DNA of 12,093 bases from NCBI GenBank assembly GCA_045594545.1, contig JAZNYQ010000027.1, positions 1-12,093 of the forward strand, read 5' to 3'. Both the position numbers and the translations under genes were made by a program. The notes under the pieces were generated by a model. The model was given only the letters and a program-made list of their open reading frames with translations. It did no database searches and was not told the DNA's origin. Shown one piece after another: positions 1 to 5,984 of this stretch (positions are counted from its first letter, which is position 1; every line of letters starts with the position of its first letter). This DNA is from CAKSHC01 sp045594545. Lineage in GTDB: Bacteria; Bacillota; Clostridia; Oscillospirales; UMGS1783.

Positions 1-744
1 TACCTTCTTGCCTACCAGATGTGCATAACGCTCATCCTCCGGATGAACTGCTACTGCGGTATCGCCGAGCATCGTCTCCGGACGGGTAGTTGCAAACTGG
101 ATAAACTCATCCGTACCAACAACCGGATACTTGATGTGCCAGAAATGTCCTGCCTGCTCCTCGTACTCAACCTCTGCATCCGAGATGGAAGTCTTACAAA
201 TCGGACACCAGTTGATGATACGGGAACCCTTGTAAATCATGTCTTTCTTGTACAGCTTAACGAAAACTTCCTCAACGGCCTTGTTACAGCCCTCGTCCAT
301 GGTGAAACGCTCTCTGTCCCAGTCGCAGGAAGAACCGAGCTTCTTAAGCTGGCTGATAATACGGTTGCCGTACTGCTCCTTCCACGCCCAGGTGCGCTTT
401 AAGAACTCCTCACGCCCCAGATCGTGGCGGGTAAGCCCCTCTTCCTTGCGCAAATTCTCTTCGACCTTGATCTGGGTCGCAATCCCCGCATGGTCGGTAC
501 CGGGCAACCAAAGAGCGGCATACCCCTGCATGCGCTTGTAACGGATCAGAATATCCTGCGTCGTCTCATCCAACGCATGTCCCATATGCAGCTGCCCCGT
601 CACGTTCGGGGGCGGAATGACAATGGTAAAGGGCTTTTTATCGGGGTCAGCCTTGGCGGTAAAATAACCGCGCTCTACCCACTCTCCATATCGTTTGTCC
701 TCAATTTGTGAGGGGTCATAGGTTTTACTTAATTCTTTCGCCAT
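1..744 (-). CDS. valS: Valyl-tRNA synthetase, N-terminal part (cut by window edge)
   Basis: Class I aminoacyl-tRNA synthetase that charges tRNA-Val in the cytoplasm. Only the first 248 codons are present; the rest lies beyond the left edge. The reading shows the class I nucleotide-binding signature as HMGH at residues 53-56, preceded by PPPNVTG, which is typical of ValS. GTDHAGIATQ follows, then the CPICKT cysteine pair and, near the edge, TTRPET, which marks the start of the CP1 editing domain that removes mischarged threonine. The ATG start is supported by GGAGG seven bases upstream (752-756). The leader is short and contains no room for a T-box, unlike many valS genes of Bacillota. Transcription diverges from the yfbR-like gene. 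Identification is firm; only the 3' half is unseen. Confidence 0.97.
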   Translation of the reverse strand, partial: MAKELSKTYDPSQIEDKRYGEWVERGYFTAKADPDKKPFTIVIPPPNVTGQLHMGHALDETTQDILIRYKRMQGYAALWLPGTDHAGIATQIKVEENLRKEEGLTRHDLGREEFLKRTWAWKEQYGNRIISQLKKLGSSCDWDRERFTMDEGCNKAVEEVFVKLYKKDMIYKGSRIINWCPICKTSISDAEVEYEEQAGHFWHIKYPVVGTDEFIQFATTRPETMLGDTAVAVHPEDERYAHLVGKKV

Positions 745-778
745 GATAATTCCTCCGCTTATTCTTGCGTTATCTTAT

Positions 779-807
779 ATATTATCGTAAATTTACAATA
801 AAATCAA
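779..807 (-). promoter_or_regulatory. Candidate SigA promoter of valS
   Basis: On the minus strand TTGATT (807-802) and TAATAT (784-779) are 17 bases apart, about 35 bases upstream of the valS start. The region is AT-rich and other -10-like hexamers overlap, so the exact placement is uncertain. The implied leader is only about 30 bases. Confidence 0.4.
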
Positions 808-845
808 GGATACCGACCAATTTTTCGCAAAAAACTCGGTAATAC

Positions 846-874
846 TTGAAATATTTTTTCACTTGGCATATAAT
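846..874 (+). promoter_or_regulatory. SigA-type promoter of the yfbR-like operon
   Basis: TTGAAA at 846-851 and a perfect TATAAT at 869-874 are separated by 17 bases. Transcription should start near 881, leaving a very short leader that holds the GGAGGG ribosome binding site (884-889), five bases before the ATG at 895. Confidence 0.8.
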
Positions 875-894
875 AGAAAAAACGGAGGGTCGCT

Positions 895-1479
895 ATGAGA
901 GATCAGTTTTTCGCTTTTGTATCAAGAATGAAATATATCAACCGCTGGGGGCTGATGAAAAATACCTCCACCGAGAATATTAAGGAGCACTCCCACTCGG
1001 TAGCCATGCTGGCCCATGCCTTGGGCGTGATCAATAATGTCTATCTCGGCGGCGATGCCGATCCCGAACATCTGGCCGCCGTGGCCCTCTACCACGATGC
1101 CGAGGAGATCATCACCGGCGATATGCCAACCCCCGTGAAATATTTCTCTCCCACCCTGCGTGCCGCCGTGGCCGAGGCCGAAGCCGATGCCAAGGAAACA
1201 CTGCTGGCCATGCTCCCGCCCGAGATGCAGGATGTGTATGCCGACCTGCTCTATGTCGAGGACGAACAGACCGAGCGGCTGGTCAAGGCCGCCGATGTGC
1301 TGGATGCCTATATCAAGTGCATTGAAGAACTCAAAAGCGGCAACGCCGAGTTCGAAGGGGCCCGCAAAGCCACCCTGCGCAAATTGGAAACGATGGATTG
1401 TCCCGAAGCCAACATCTTCTGCGATCGGTTTTTGGACGCCTTTGAAAAAACATTAGACGAACAACGAGAATTGGAGTGA
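895..1479 (+). CDS. yfbR: HD-domain 5'-deoxynucleotidase, YfbR family
   Basis: Predicted metal-dependent phosphohydrolase that removes the 5' phosphate from deoxyribonucleoside monophosphates, acting in the cytoplasm in nucleotide salvage and pool control. The 194 residues match the E. coli enzyme in length and in every key position I can see: R17-W18 (INRW, substrate recognition), H32 in ENIKEHS, the HD pair H67-D68, E71, D76 in the stretch HDAEEIITGD, PTPVKYF right after, and D134 in the KAADVLDAY segment. H32, H67, D68 and D134 form the metal site in this family. The ATG follows GGAGGG and a strong promoter. The next gene begins within 10 bases of the stop, so the two are probably co-transcribed. 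Family assignment is strong; the gene name is carried over from E. coli. Confidence 0.93.
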   Translation: MRDQFFAFVSRMKYINRWGLMKNTSTENIKEHSHSVAMLAHALGVINNVYLGGDADPEHLAAVALYHDAEEIITGDMPTPVKYFSPTLRAAVAEAEADAKETLLAMLPPEMQDVYADLLYVEDEQTERLVKAADVLDAYIKCIEELKSGNAEFEGARKATLRKLETMDCPEANIFCDRFLDAFEKTLDEQRELE

Positions 1480-1484
1480 ACATC

Positions 1485-2087
1485 ATGAAACCTTGGATGA
1501 AAAACGCTTTCCGTTTGACGGCCATTACCGTCGTCGCCGCTATCCTTCTGGTGCTATGCGCCCTGCTGCCCGATATAACCGTCATCGGCGTGCGGATAGA
1601 TGCCTTTATCGCCTCTGTGATCCTGCAGGCGCTCCTGTTTATCGCCGTCGGCATCACCGGTAAACTTTACGGCGGTTGCGTGCTCGCCTTTATCTTCCCC
1701 GTCCTGCGGTTTCTGATCATGGATATGACCTCTCCCCTGCTCGTCATCCCCGAGGTCATGGCCGGTTGCTTTATGTTGCTCATTTCGGTCACCGTCGCCC
1801 GTAAGACCCAGAAGAAGAATATCCGCCTGCTCGGCAATATCGGCGCCGGTTTGGTCAACTTCCTCATCCGTTGGGGTGTCGTCGGTCTGGTCTACGGCAA
1901 CAGCAAACTGATTAAAGTGGTCATGATGTTTGAGAACGTCTACGACGAAGCGGGTTATGCCGCAGGCAAACAAGCCCTGTTGGCCGATTCGGTGGGCGGT
2001 CAATTCTTAGCCATTCCCTTAGCCGCCATCCTTGCCTATATCTTCCTGCCTCCCATTCTGAAATATCTGAAAAAGAAAAAATATTAA
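1485..2087 (+). CDS. Small polytopic membrane protein, possibly ECF-transporter S-component-like
   Basis: A 200-residue integral membrane protein with about five or six hydrophobic segments (roughly residues 10-28, 40-58, 63-79, 84-105, 115-138 and 170-193) and a basic C-terminal tail. Size, segment number and the positive cytoplasmic loop RKTQKKN (106-112) fit the substrate-binding S components of ECF vitamin or nucleobase transporters, but I see no diagnostic motif, so the function remains open. The ATG at 1485 is chosen because TTGGAG lies eight bases upstream; a GTG at 1476, overlapping the previous stop, is in frame but has no good ribosome binding site. It shares a transcript with the deoxynucleotidase gene and is closed by a terminator. 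If it is an S component, a nucleoside-related substrate would suit its neighbour, which is inference only. Confidence 0.8.
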   Translation: MKPWMKNAFRLTAITVVAAILLVLCALLPDITVIGVRIDAFIASVILQALLFIAVGITGKLYGGCVLAFIFPVLRFLIMDMTSPLLVIPEVMAGCFMLLISVTVARKTQKKNIRLLGNIGAGLVNFLIRWGVVGLVYGNSKLIKVVMMFENVYDEAGYAAGKQALLADSVGGQFLAIPLAAILAYIFLPPILKYLKKKKY

Positions 2088-2095
2088 TCAAAAAG

Positions 2096-2123
2096 CTCGG
2101 AGCTATTGGCTCCGAGTTTTTTT
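2096..2123 (+). terminator. Intrinsic terminator of the yfbR-like operon
   Basis: An eight-base-pair stem (arms 2096-2103 and 2109-2116, CTCGGAGC with its complement) closes a five-base loop and is followed by seven T residues. It begins nine bases after the stop codon. This is a textbook factor-independent terminator on the plus strand. Confidence 0.93.
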
Positions 2124-2130
2124 ATTCAAA

Positions 2131-2334
2131 GAAACCGTAGGTTTCCACCGCAATCCGCCATTCGGCGGATATCATCGCCCTTTCGGGCGATATCATAGGC
2201 GAAACGCCTATATCATTCCTCATTTTCCTATCTCGTCGGTAATCTTCAATAGTGAGAAATGATATACGGCTTGCGCCGTATGATATCCTACGGATGATAT
2301 ACCTTTCGGTATGATATATGGGCTTTGCCCATAT
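2131..2334. repeat. Mirrored array of eight short hairpins with ATC/GAT linkers
   Basis: This intergenic stretch between two convergent operons holds eight small perfect inverted repeats: 2131-2145, 2153-2170, 2174-2191, 2195-2211, 2264-2281, 2285-2295, 2299-2312 and 2316-2334. Arms are 4-8 bases and loops 3 or 4. The arm sequences differ from hairpin to hairpin, but each keeps full self-complementarity. Linkers in the left half are ATC and in the right half GAT, its reverse complement, so the two halves are in opposite orientation. The second to fourth hairpins repeat every 21 bases exactly, as do the fifth and sixth. Between the halves lies a 46-base core (2215-2260) whose edges plus linker form a 10-of-12 inverted repeat (2212-2223 with 2252-2263). 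No reading frame of note is present. The last hairpin abuts the stop codon of the phosphodiesterase gene. Function unknown. Confidence 0.85.
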
Positions 2335-3179
2335 TATTCCATAATCAACTCTTCTTCGGGTTCACAATGCTCAAAAATGAACGAATGATATCCCTCGTCG
2401 GCGCTGTCCCGTATCGCTTCATTGTCCCGATAGGTCCAACCGAACATCAAAGGCTTGAACAGTTTGCGGCACAGCCGCAATCCCATGGTGCGGTTGGCGT
2501 AATGATAGGCCACAAAATCGGGACGGGACACGAGATTGACGATCAACTGTCCCACCGCAATGTGGATAAGCATCGGCAGATTCTCAAATTCCAGATTGGA
2601 AGCCAACTGCCCGCGTACCCGATCCGGATCGTTCTTGCGAAACCACCGAATGATAAAGGGACTAAAGGATTCCACACAGGCATCCCCGCGGTATCTGTCC
2701 AAATGCGCCTTCACATCCTCGCAAAGGGCATCGTTACTTAAACTGCCGTAGTATTTTACCTCACAGCACACCGGCACATCCCCTAAATAGTCCAGCACCT
2801 GCGAGAGAGTCGGGATGCGCTCCTGTCCGCCGAGCAAAGGATATTCTTGCAACTGGGCATAGGTCAATTCTCTTACCTTTTTATCAACCCCGCATACCCG
2901 TTTGAGGGTCTCGTCATGAAAAACAACCGCCTGCCGATCCTTCGTGTACTGCACGTCAAATTCCACGCCATAGCCCGCCTCCTTGGCTCTTCTGAAAGCC
3001 GCCATGGAATTTTCGGGAGCATCAGGCGTGCCGTCATGCAACCCCCGATGGGCAAAGAATTTTCCTGCAAAGGCCGATACGTCCCGCTTGCGCGCCGGCT
3101 TGATGGCAAAGGCAAACAGATAAAACAGGATCAGCATCAGACCCAGCACAACCAACACCGTCCATCCGTACCAAGGCAT
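2334..3179 (-). CDS. Membrane-tethered glycerophosphodiester phosphodiesterase
   Basis: Hydrolyses glycerophosphodiesters to glycerol 3-phosphate and an alcohol. The 281 residues hold one N-terminal membrane segment (about 5-26) followed by a single GDPD TIM-barrel domain. Visible family residues are H44-R45 in AHRGLHDG, E56-N57 in PENS, E73 and D75 in VEFDVQ, the second catalytic histidine H88 in VFHDETLKR, and E140/K142 in CCEVKYY. With the N-terminal anchor the catalytic part could face either side; no cleavage site is apparent. The ATG overlaps the stop of the MFS gene as TGATG and has AGGAGGGG seven bases upstream, so the pair is translationally coupled. Its stop codon touches the hairpin array and there is no ordinary terminator. 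Substrate cannot be read from the sequence. Family assignment is secure. Confidence 0.94.
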   Translation of the reverse strand: MPWYGWTVLVVLGLMLILFYLFAFAIKPARKRDVSAFAGKFFAHRGLHDGTPDAPENSMAAFRRAKEAGYGVEFDVQYTKDRQAVVFHDETLKRVCGVDKKVRELTYAQLQEYPLLGGQERIPTLSQVLDYLGDVPVCCEVKYYGSLSNDALCEDVKAHLDRYRGDACVESFSPFIIRWFRKNDPDRVRGQLASNLEFENLPMLIHIAVGQLIVNLVSRPDFVAYHYANRTMGLRLCRKLFKPLMFGWTYRDNEAIRDSADEGYHSFIFEHCEPEEELIME

Positions 3180-4486
3180 CAGTCATCCCCTCCTGCTAAC
3201 AGTTCCAGATTGGAAGTCACCGCCGGCTTGGCATCGCCGTGACGGACAAAACACATCGTAATAAAAGCCAACGCCGAGAAAACAAAGGCATAAGGGAACA
3301 AGGTCAAATACCCCGTAACCGCACTGCCGGTTGCCTTCTCCACCGCCTCAATGATCGCACCCGATACCACGGGCGTCAAAATCTGCGCCGCCATCGAGAA
3401 GGTGTAATAATATCCCGTATATTTACCAATATCACCCGACTTGGAGATCTCTACCACCATCGGGAAAGAGTTAACGTTAATGGCCGCCCAACCTAAACCA
3501 ACCAGAGCAAAGAGAAGATACAGCCACCAGCCAAAGGTACGGGCCGCCAAAGCAATGATTCCCAATGCCACCGCCATGGTCGCCACGCCGACCAGAATCG
3601 TCTTTCTGCGCCCTAATTTGGCCGACAAATGTCCGATCGGAATAAATCCGATCAGCGCCACACCCATCGGCACCGCCAAGCAGGTCGAGGCCGCATCCAA
3701 TCCCATGCCCCACACGTTCTCGGCAAAACGGGAAAGGGCGGTGGTGATGGCATTATAGGCAAAATACCAAAGTGCCACCGAAACCAAGATCAAAATTAAA
3801 CTGCGGCGAACCTCGCGGGGCAATCTTCCCCCGTTCCCGGTCGGTTGCTCCTCCTGCGAGGGATCCACGCCGTAATTCATATCTACCATCTTCTGCTTAA
3901 GCGCTTTTTCATTAACAGTCAGCACCATGATAAAAACCGCAACCGCCATGAGCGCCGCCACCGCTATAAACAGCCACAAATAATTCTCTTCACCGTCGCT
4001 GTTTTTCTTCACCAATATCATGGTGGCCACCAAGGTAAACAGGCCGCCCAGCGACCCCATCAGGTTAATAACGGCATTGCCGCGACTGCGCAAGGGTTTG
4101 GGTGTCACATCGGGCATCAGCGCTACGGCAGGCGAGCGGTACAAACTCATCGCCAATAACAAACTGCCCAATACCACTAAAAAAGGCACCAGCCGCCCCG
4201 GCACGTTAAGAAAAGCCAGCGCCACCGTAAGCCCGACCGCCAGTACCGTACCGACCACAATAAAGGGCATCCGCCGTCCCGCCTTGTCCGATAACGCACC
4301 AAAAACGGGAAGCAGGATCAAGGCCAACACGTTATCCATCGCCATCACGATCCCGTTCACCGTCTCCCCCATGCCAAAGGTGTTTTCCAATATCTTGGGA
4401 ATTACGGCATCATACATCATCCAAAAGGCCGAGATGGAGAAAAAAGCCAGTCCGACCAATATTGTTTTTCGATAATCCAGTTTCAT
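3179..4486 (-). CDS. MFS transporter (SLC45/GPH-like sugar type)
   Basis: A 435-residue permease with about twelve membrane segments and a central cytoplasmic loop. After the second segment it has the MFS signature GALSDKAGRRMPF, and the equivalent GHLSAKLGRRKT in the second half. The opening pattern (FFSISAFWMMYDAVIPKIL, then FGMGETVNG) recalls a clostridial MFS group often labelled SLC45- or GPH-like, for which sugars are the presumed substrates; substrate here is unknown. The start is ATG 4486, which follows GAGG with a six-base gap; an in-frame TTG at 4498 would use the ribosome binding site itself as coding sequence and is rejected. The gene has its own promoter in the gap after the MATE gene and is coupled to the phosphodiesterase by a one-base overlap, which suggests uptake and use of a related compound. 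Confidence 0.9.
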   Translation of the reverse strand: MKLDYRKTILVGLAFFSISAFWMMYDAVIPKILENTFGMGETVNGIVMAMDNVLALILLPVFGALSDKAGRRMPFIVVGTVLAVGLTVALAFLNVPGRLVPFLVVLGSLLLAMSLYRSPAVALMPDVTPKPLRSRGNAVINLMGSLGGLFTLVATMILVKKNSDGEENYLWLFIAVAALMAVAVFIMVLTVNEKALKQKMVDMNYGVDPSQEEQPTGNGGRLPREVRRSLILILVSVALWYFAYNAITTALSRFAENVWGMGLDAASTCLAVPMGVALIGFIPIGHLSAKLGRRKTILVGVATMAVALGIIALAARTFGWWLYLLFALVGLGWAAINVNSFPMVVEISKSGDIGKYTGYYYTFSMAAQILTPVVSGAIIEAVEKATGSAVTGYLTLFPYAFVFSALAFITMCFVRHGDAKPAVTSNLELLAGGDD

Positions 4487-4516
4487 AGATTTCCTCAAAT
4501 TTCACAGTTTGTTAAC

Positions 4517-4544
4517 ATTATACCACAGTTCGTCAAAAAATCAA
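4517..4544 (-). promoter_or_regulatory. Extended -10 promoter of the MFS/phosphodiesterase operon
   Basis: On the minus strand TTGATT (4544-4539) is followed after 16 bases by a perfect TATAAT (4522-4517) preceded by TGG, an extended -10. The -35 overlaps the MATE stop codon. A seven-base direct repeat (CACAGTT on the plus strand, 4503-4509 and 4524-4530) brackets the -10 with 21-base spacing and could be an operator. Confidence 0.78.
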
Positions 4545-5935
4545 GTTAAAATACGCGCGTGCCATTTTCGTCCCTTCATGCGGATAAGGAATAAGATCCC
4601 GCGTACCGTCAGTTCGATCGCCATCGCGATCCACACCCCGTGCAGTCCGATGCGAGCGGCCAACACCGCCGCCAGCGGCAAGCGTACGGCCCACATGCTG
4701 ATAAAATTAAACAGGCTGGGGACCGCCGTATCACCCGTCCCGCGAAAAATGCCTGTGGCAATGATCGACGCCCCGTAAAACGGCTCCGCAAAGGCCTCAA
4801 TACGAAGCACCTGCGTACCCAGCGCCACCACCTGCATATCAGGGGAAAGCAGGCGCATCATATAGGGCGCCGCCAGATACAGCAAACCGCCCACAATAAC
4901 CATCAATCCCATGCCAAACCACAACGTCAACCATCCCAATTTTCGGGTCAGATCGGCACGGCGGGCTCCCACCGATTGTCCGATCAGAGTCGTGGCCGCC
5001 GCCGCAATACCAAAGGCGGGCATATAGGCCACACTTTCAGCCGTCACGGCAAAGGAATTGGCGGCAATGGCAATATTCCCCAAGGGTGCCACAATGGAGG
5101 TCGATACGATCTGCGCGCCGTTGGTCACCGCCTGTTGCAACGCCATCGGCCAGGCAATGCGCGCCCCCTCTTTGAGGTAACTGCCTTGGATCTGCCATTT
5201 CTCACCGCGGCGTAAATGCAACAAGGGCGAGCGCACCAGCAGGAAGTAGAGCATCGGGAAAGCGATCACGACGTGTGCTGCCAAGGTACCCAAAGCCGCA
5301 CCGGCTACACCGAGATCGGCGCCCCATATCGTTACCGACCCGACCTGACGGGTCGGAAAAATAAACAGAAAATTAAAAACCACGTCCAATAGACAAGCCA
5401 CAATATGCAGGATACTGGGTGCACGCATATTGCCGCTGGCCTGCAACATCCCGCTGGCGGTATGACACACCTGAAAGATCGGCAACGACAGGGCGTAAAT
5501 GAGGAAATACCGATAGGCATCCGCAACCACCGCGCCTTCTCCGCCCAACCAGTCGGGCAGCACGGGGGAGAGCCACACCCCAACGAACAGCAATACGACC
5601 GCCAGTCCCACCGACGCCAAAAATCCGACACGCATCAGATCGCGCGCCTTTTTCTCTTCACCGGCGCCGATGCGCTGGGCAACCTGCACTGTAAAGCCGG
5701 TCACCACCGCCGTCAACAGCCCGTTAAAGAGCCATGTCGTCGAGGAGACCAGCCCAATGGCGGCTGACCGATCGGCACCCAACGCACCCACCATGGAGGC
5801 ATCGATATACTGCATGATGATGGAAGACAGTTGCGCCATAATAGCCGGCAGGCTCAGGCGAATGATCAGTTGTATTTGCTCTCTGCCCGATAGGGGTTGT
5901 CCCTGTCGCAGAGAAAGAAGAAGATCTTGTTTCAT
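4541..5935 (-). CDS. MATE family multidrug/cation antiporter
   Basis: A 464-residue membrane protein of the size usual for MATE exporters, which extrude cationic drugs or metabolites in exchange for Na+ or H+. About twelve hydrophobic segments form two similar halves. Family hallmarks include the opening LSLPAIMAQLSSIIMQYIDASMVG, the loop QRIGAGEEKKA, and in the second half AFGIAAAATTLIGQSVGARR and GIFRGTGDT; the paired IGAGE/VGARR loops correspond to each other in the two halves. The ATG at 5935 has only a weak ribosome binding site (GTGAG). No promoter is visible in the short gap, which is occupied by a long GC-rich hairpin behind the cohesin gene, so expression may depend on read-through. 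No terminator is seen after it. Substrate unknown. Confidence 0.93.
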   Translation of the reverse strand: MKQDLLLSLRQGQPLSGREQIQLIIRLSLPAIMAQLSSIIMQYIDASMVGALGADRSAAIGLVSSTTWLFNGLLTAVVTGFTVQVAQRIGAGEEKKARDLMRVGFLASVGLAVVLLFVGVWLSPVLPDWLGGEGAVVADAYRYFLIYALSLPIFQVCHTASGMLQASGNMRAPSILHIVACLLDVVFNFLFIFPTRQVGSVTIWGADLGVAGAALGTLAAHVVIAFPMLYFLLVRSPLLHLRRGEKWQIQGSYLKEGARIAWPMALQQAVTNGAQIVSTSIVAPLGNIAIAANSFAVTAESVAYMPAFGIAAAATTLIGQSVGARRADLTRKLGWLTLWFGMGLMVIVGGLLYLAAPYMMRLLSPDMQVVALGTQVLRIEAFAEPFYGASIIATGIFRGTGDTAVPSLFNFISMWAVRLPLAAVLAARIGLHGVWIAMAIELTVRGILFLIRMKGRKWHARILT

Positions 5936-5950
5936 ATAATACTCACAAAG

Positions 5951-5977
5951 CCCCGGCGAAGATGATCTTCGCCGGGG
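5951..5977 (-). terminator. GC-rich hairpin between cohesin and MATE genes
   Basis: A perfect 12-base-pair stem (5951-5962 with 5966-5977) closes a three-base loop, eight bases after the stop of the cohesin-domain gene. On the minus strand it is followed by CTTTGTG, a weak U-tract, so it may terminate only partly. It could also shield the 3' end of the upstream mRNA and set the level of MATE expression. Confidence 0.65.
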
Positions 5978-5984
5978 TCATCCT

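Noticed and set aside
2131..2334. Possible CRISPR array
   Set aside because: The repeated parts are only 3-base linkers and each hairpin differs in sequence; there is no constant repeat with unique spacers of regular 30-base length and no cas gene in view.
2325..2741. Plus-strand open frame of 138 codons opposite the phosphodiesterase gene
   Set aside because: It lies antisense to a gene with complete GDPD motifs, has no ribosome binding site of note and starts inside the hairpin array.
5335..5356. Eight-base-pair inverted repeat inside the MATE gene
   Set aside because: It lies in conserved coding sequence (the FPTRQVGSVT region) with no U-tract on either strand, so it is most simply a coding coincidence.
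5951..5977. Riboswitch upstream of the MATE gene
   Set aside because: MATE genes can be controlled by guanidine or other riboswitches, but the gap has room only for one simple hairpin and I see no aptamer-like conserved pattern.
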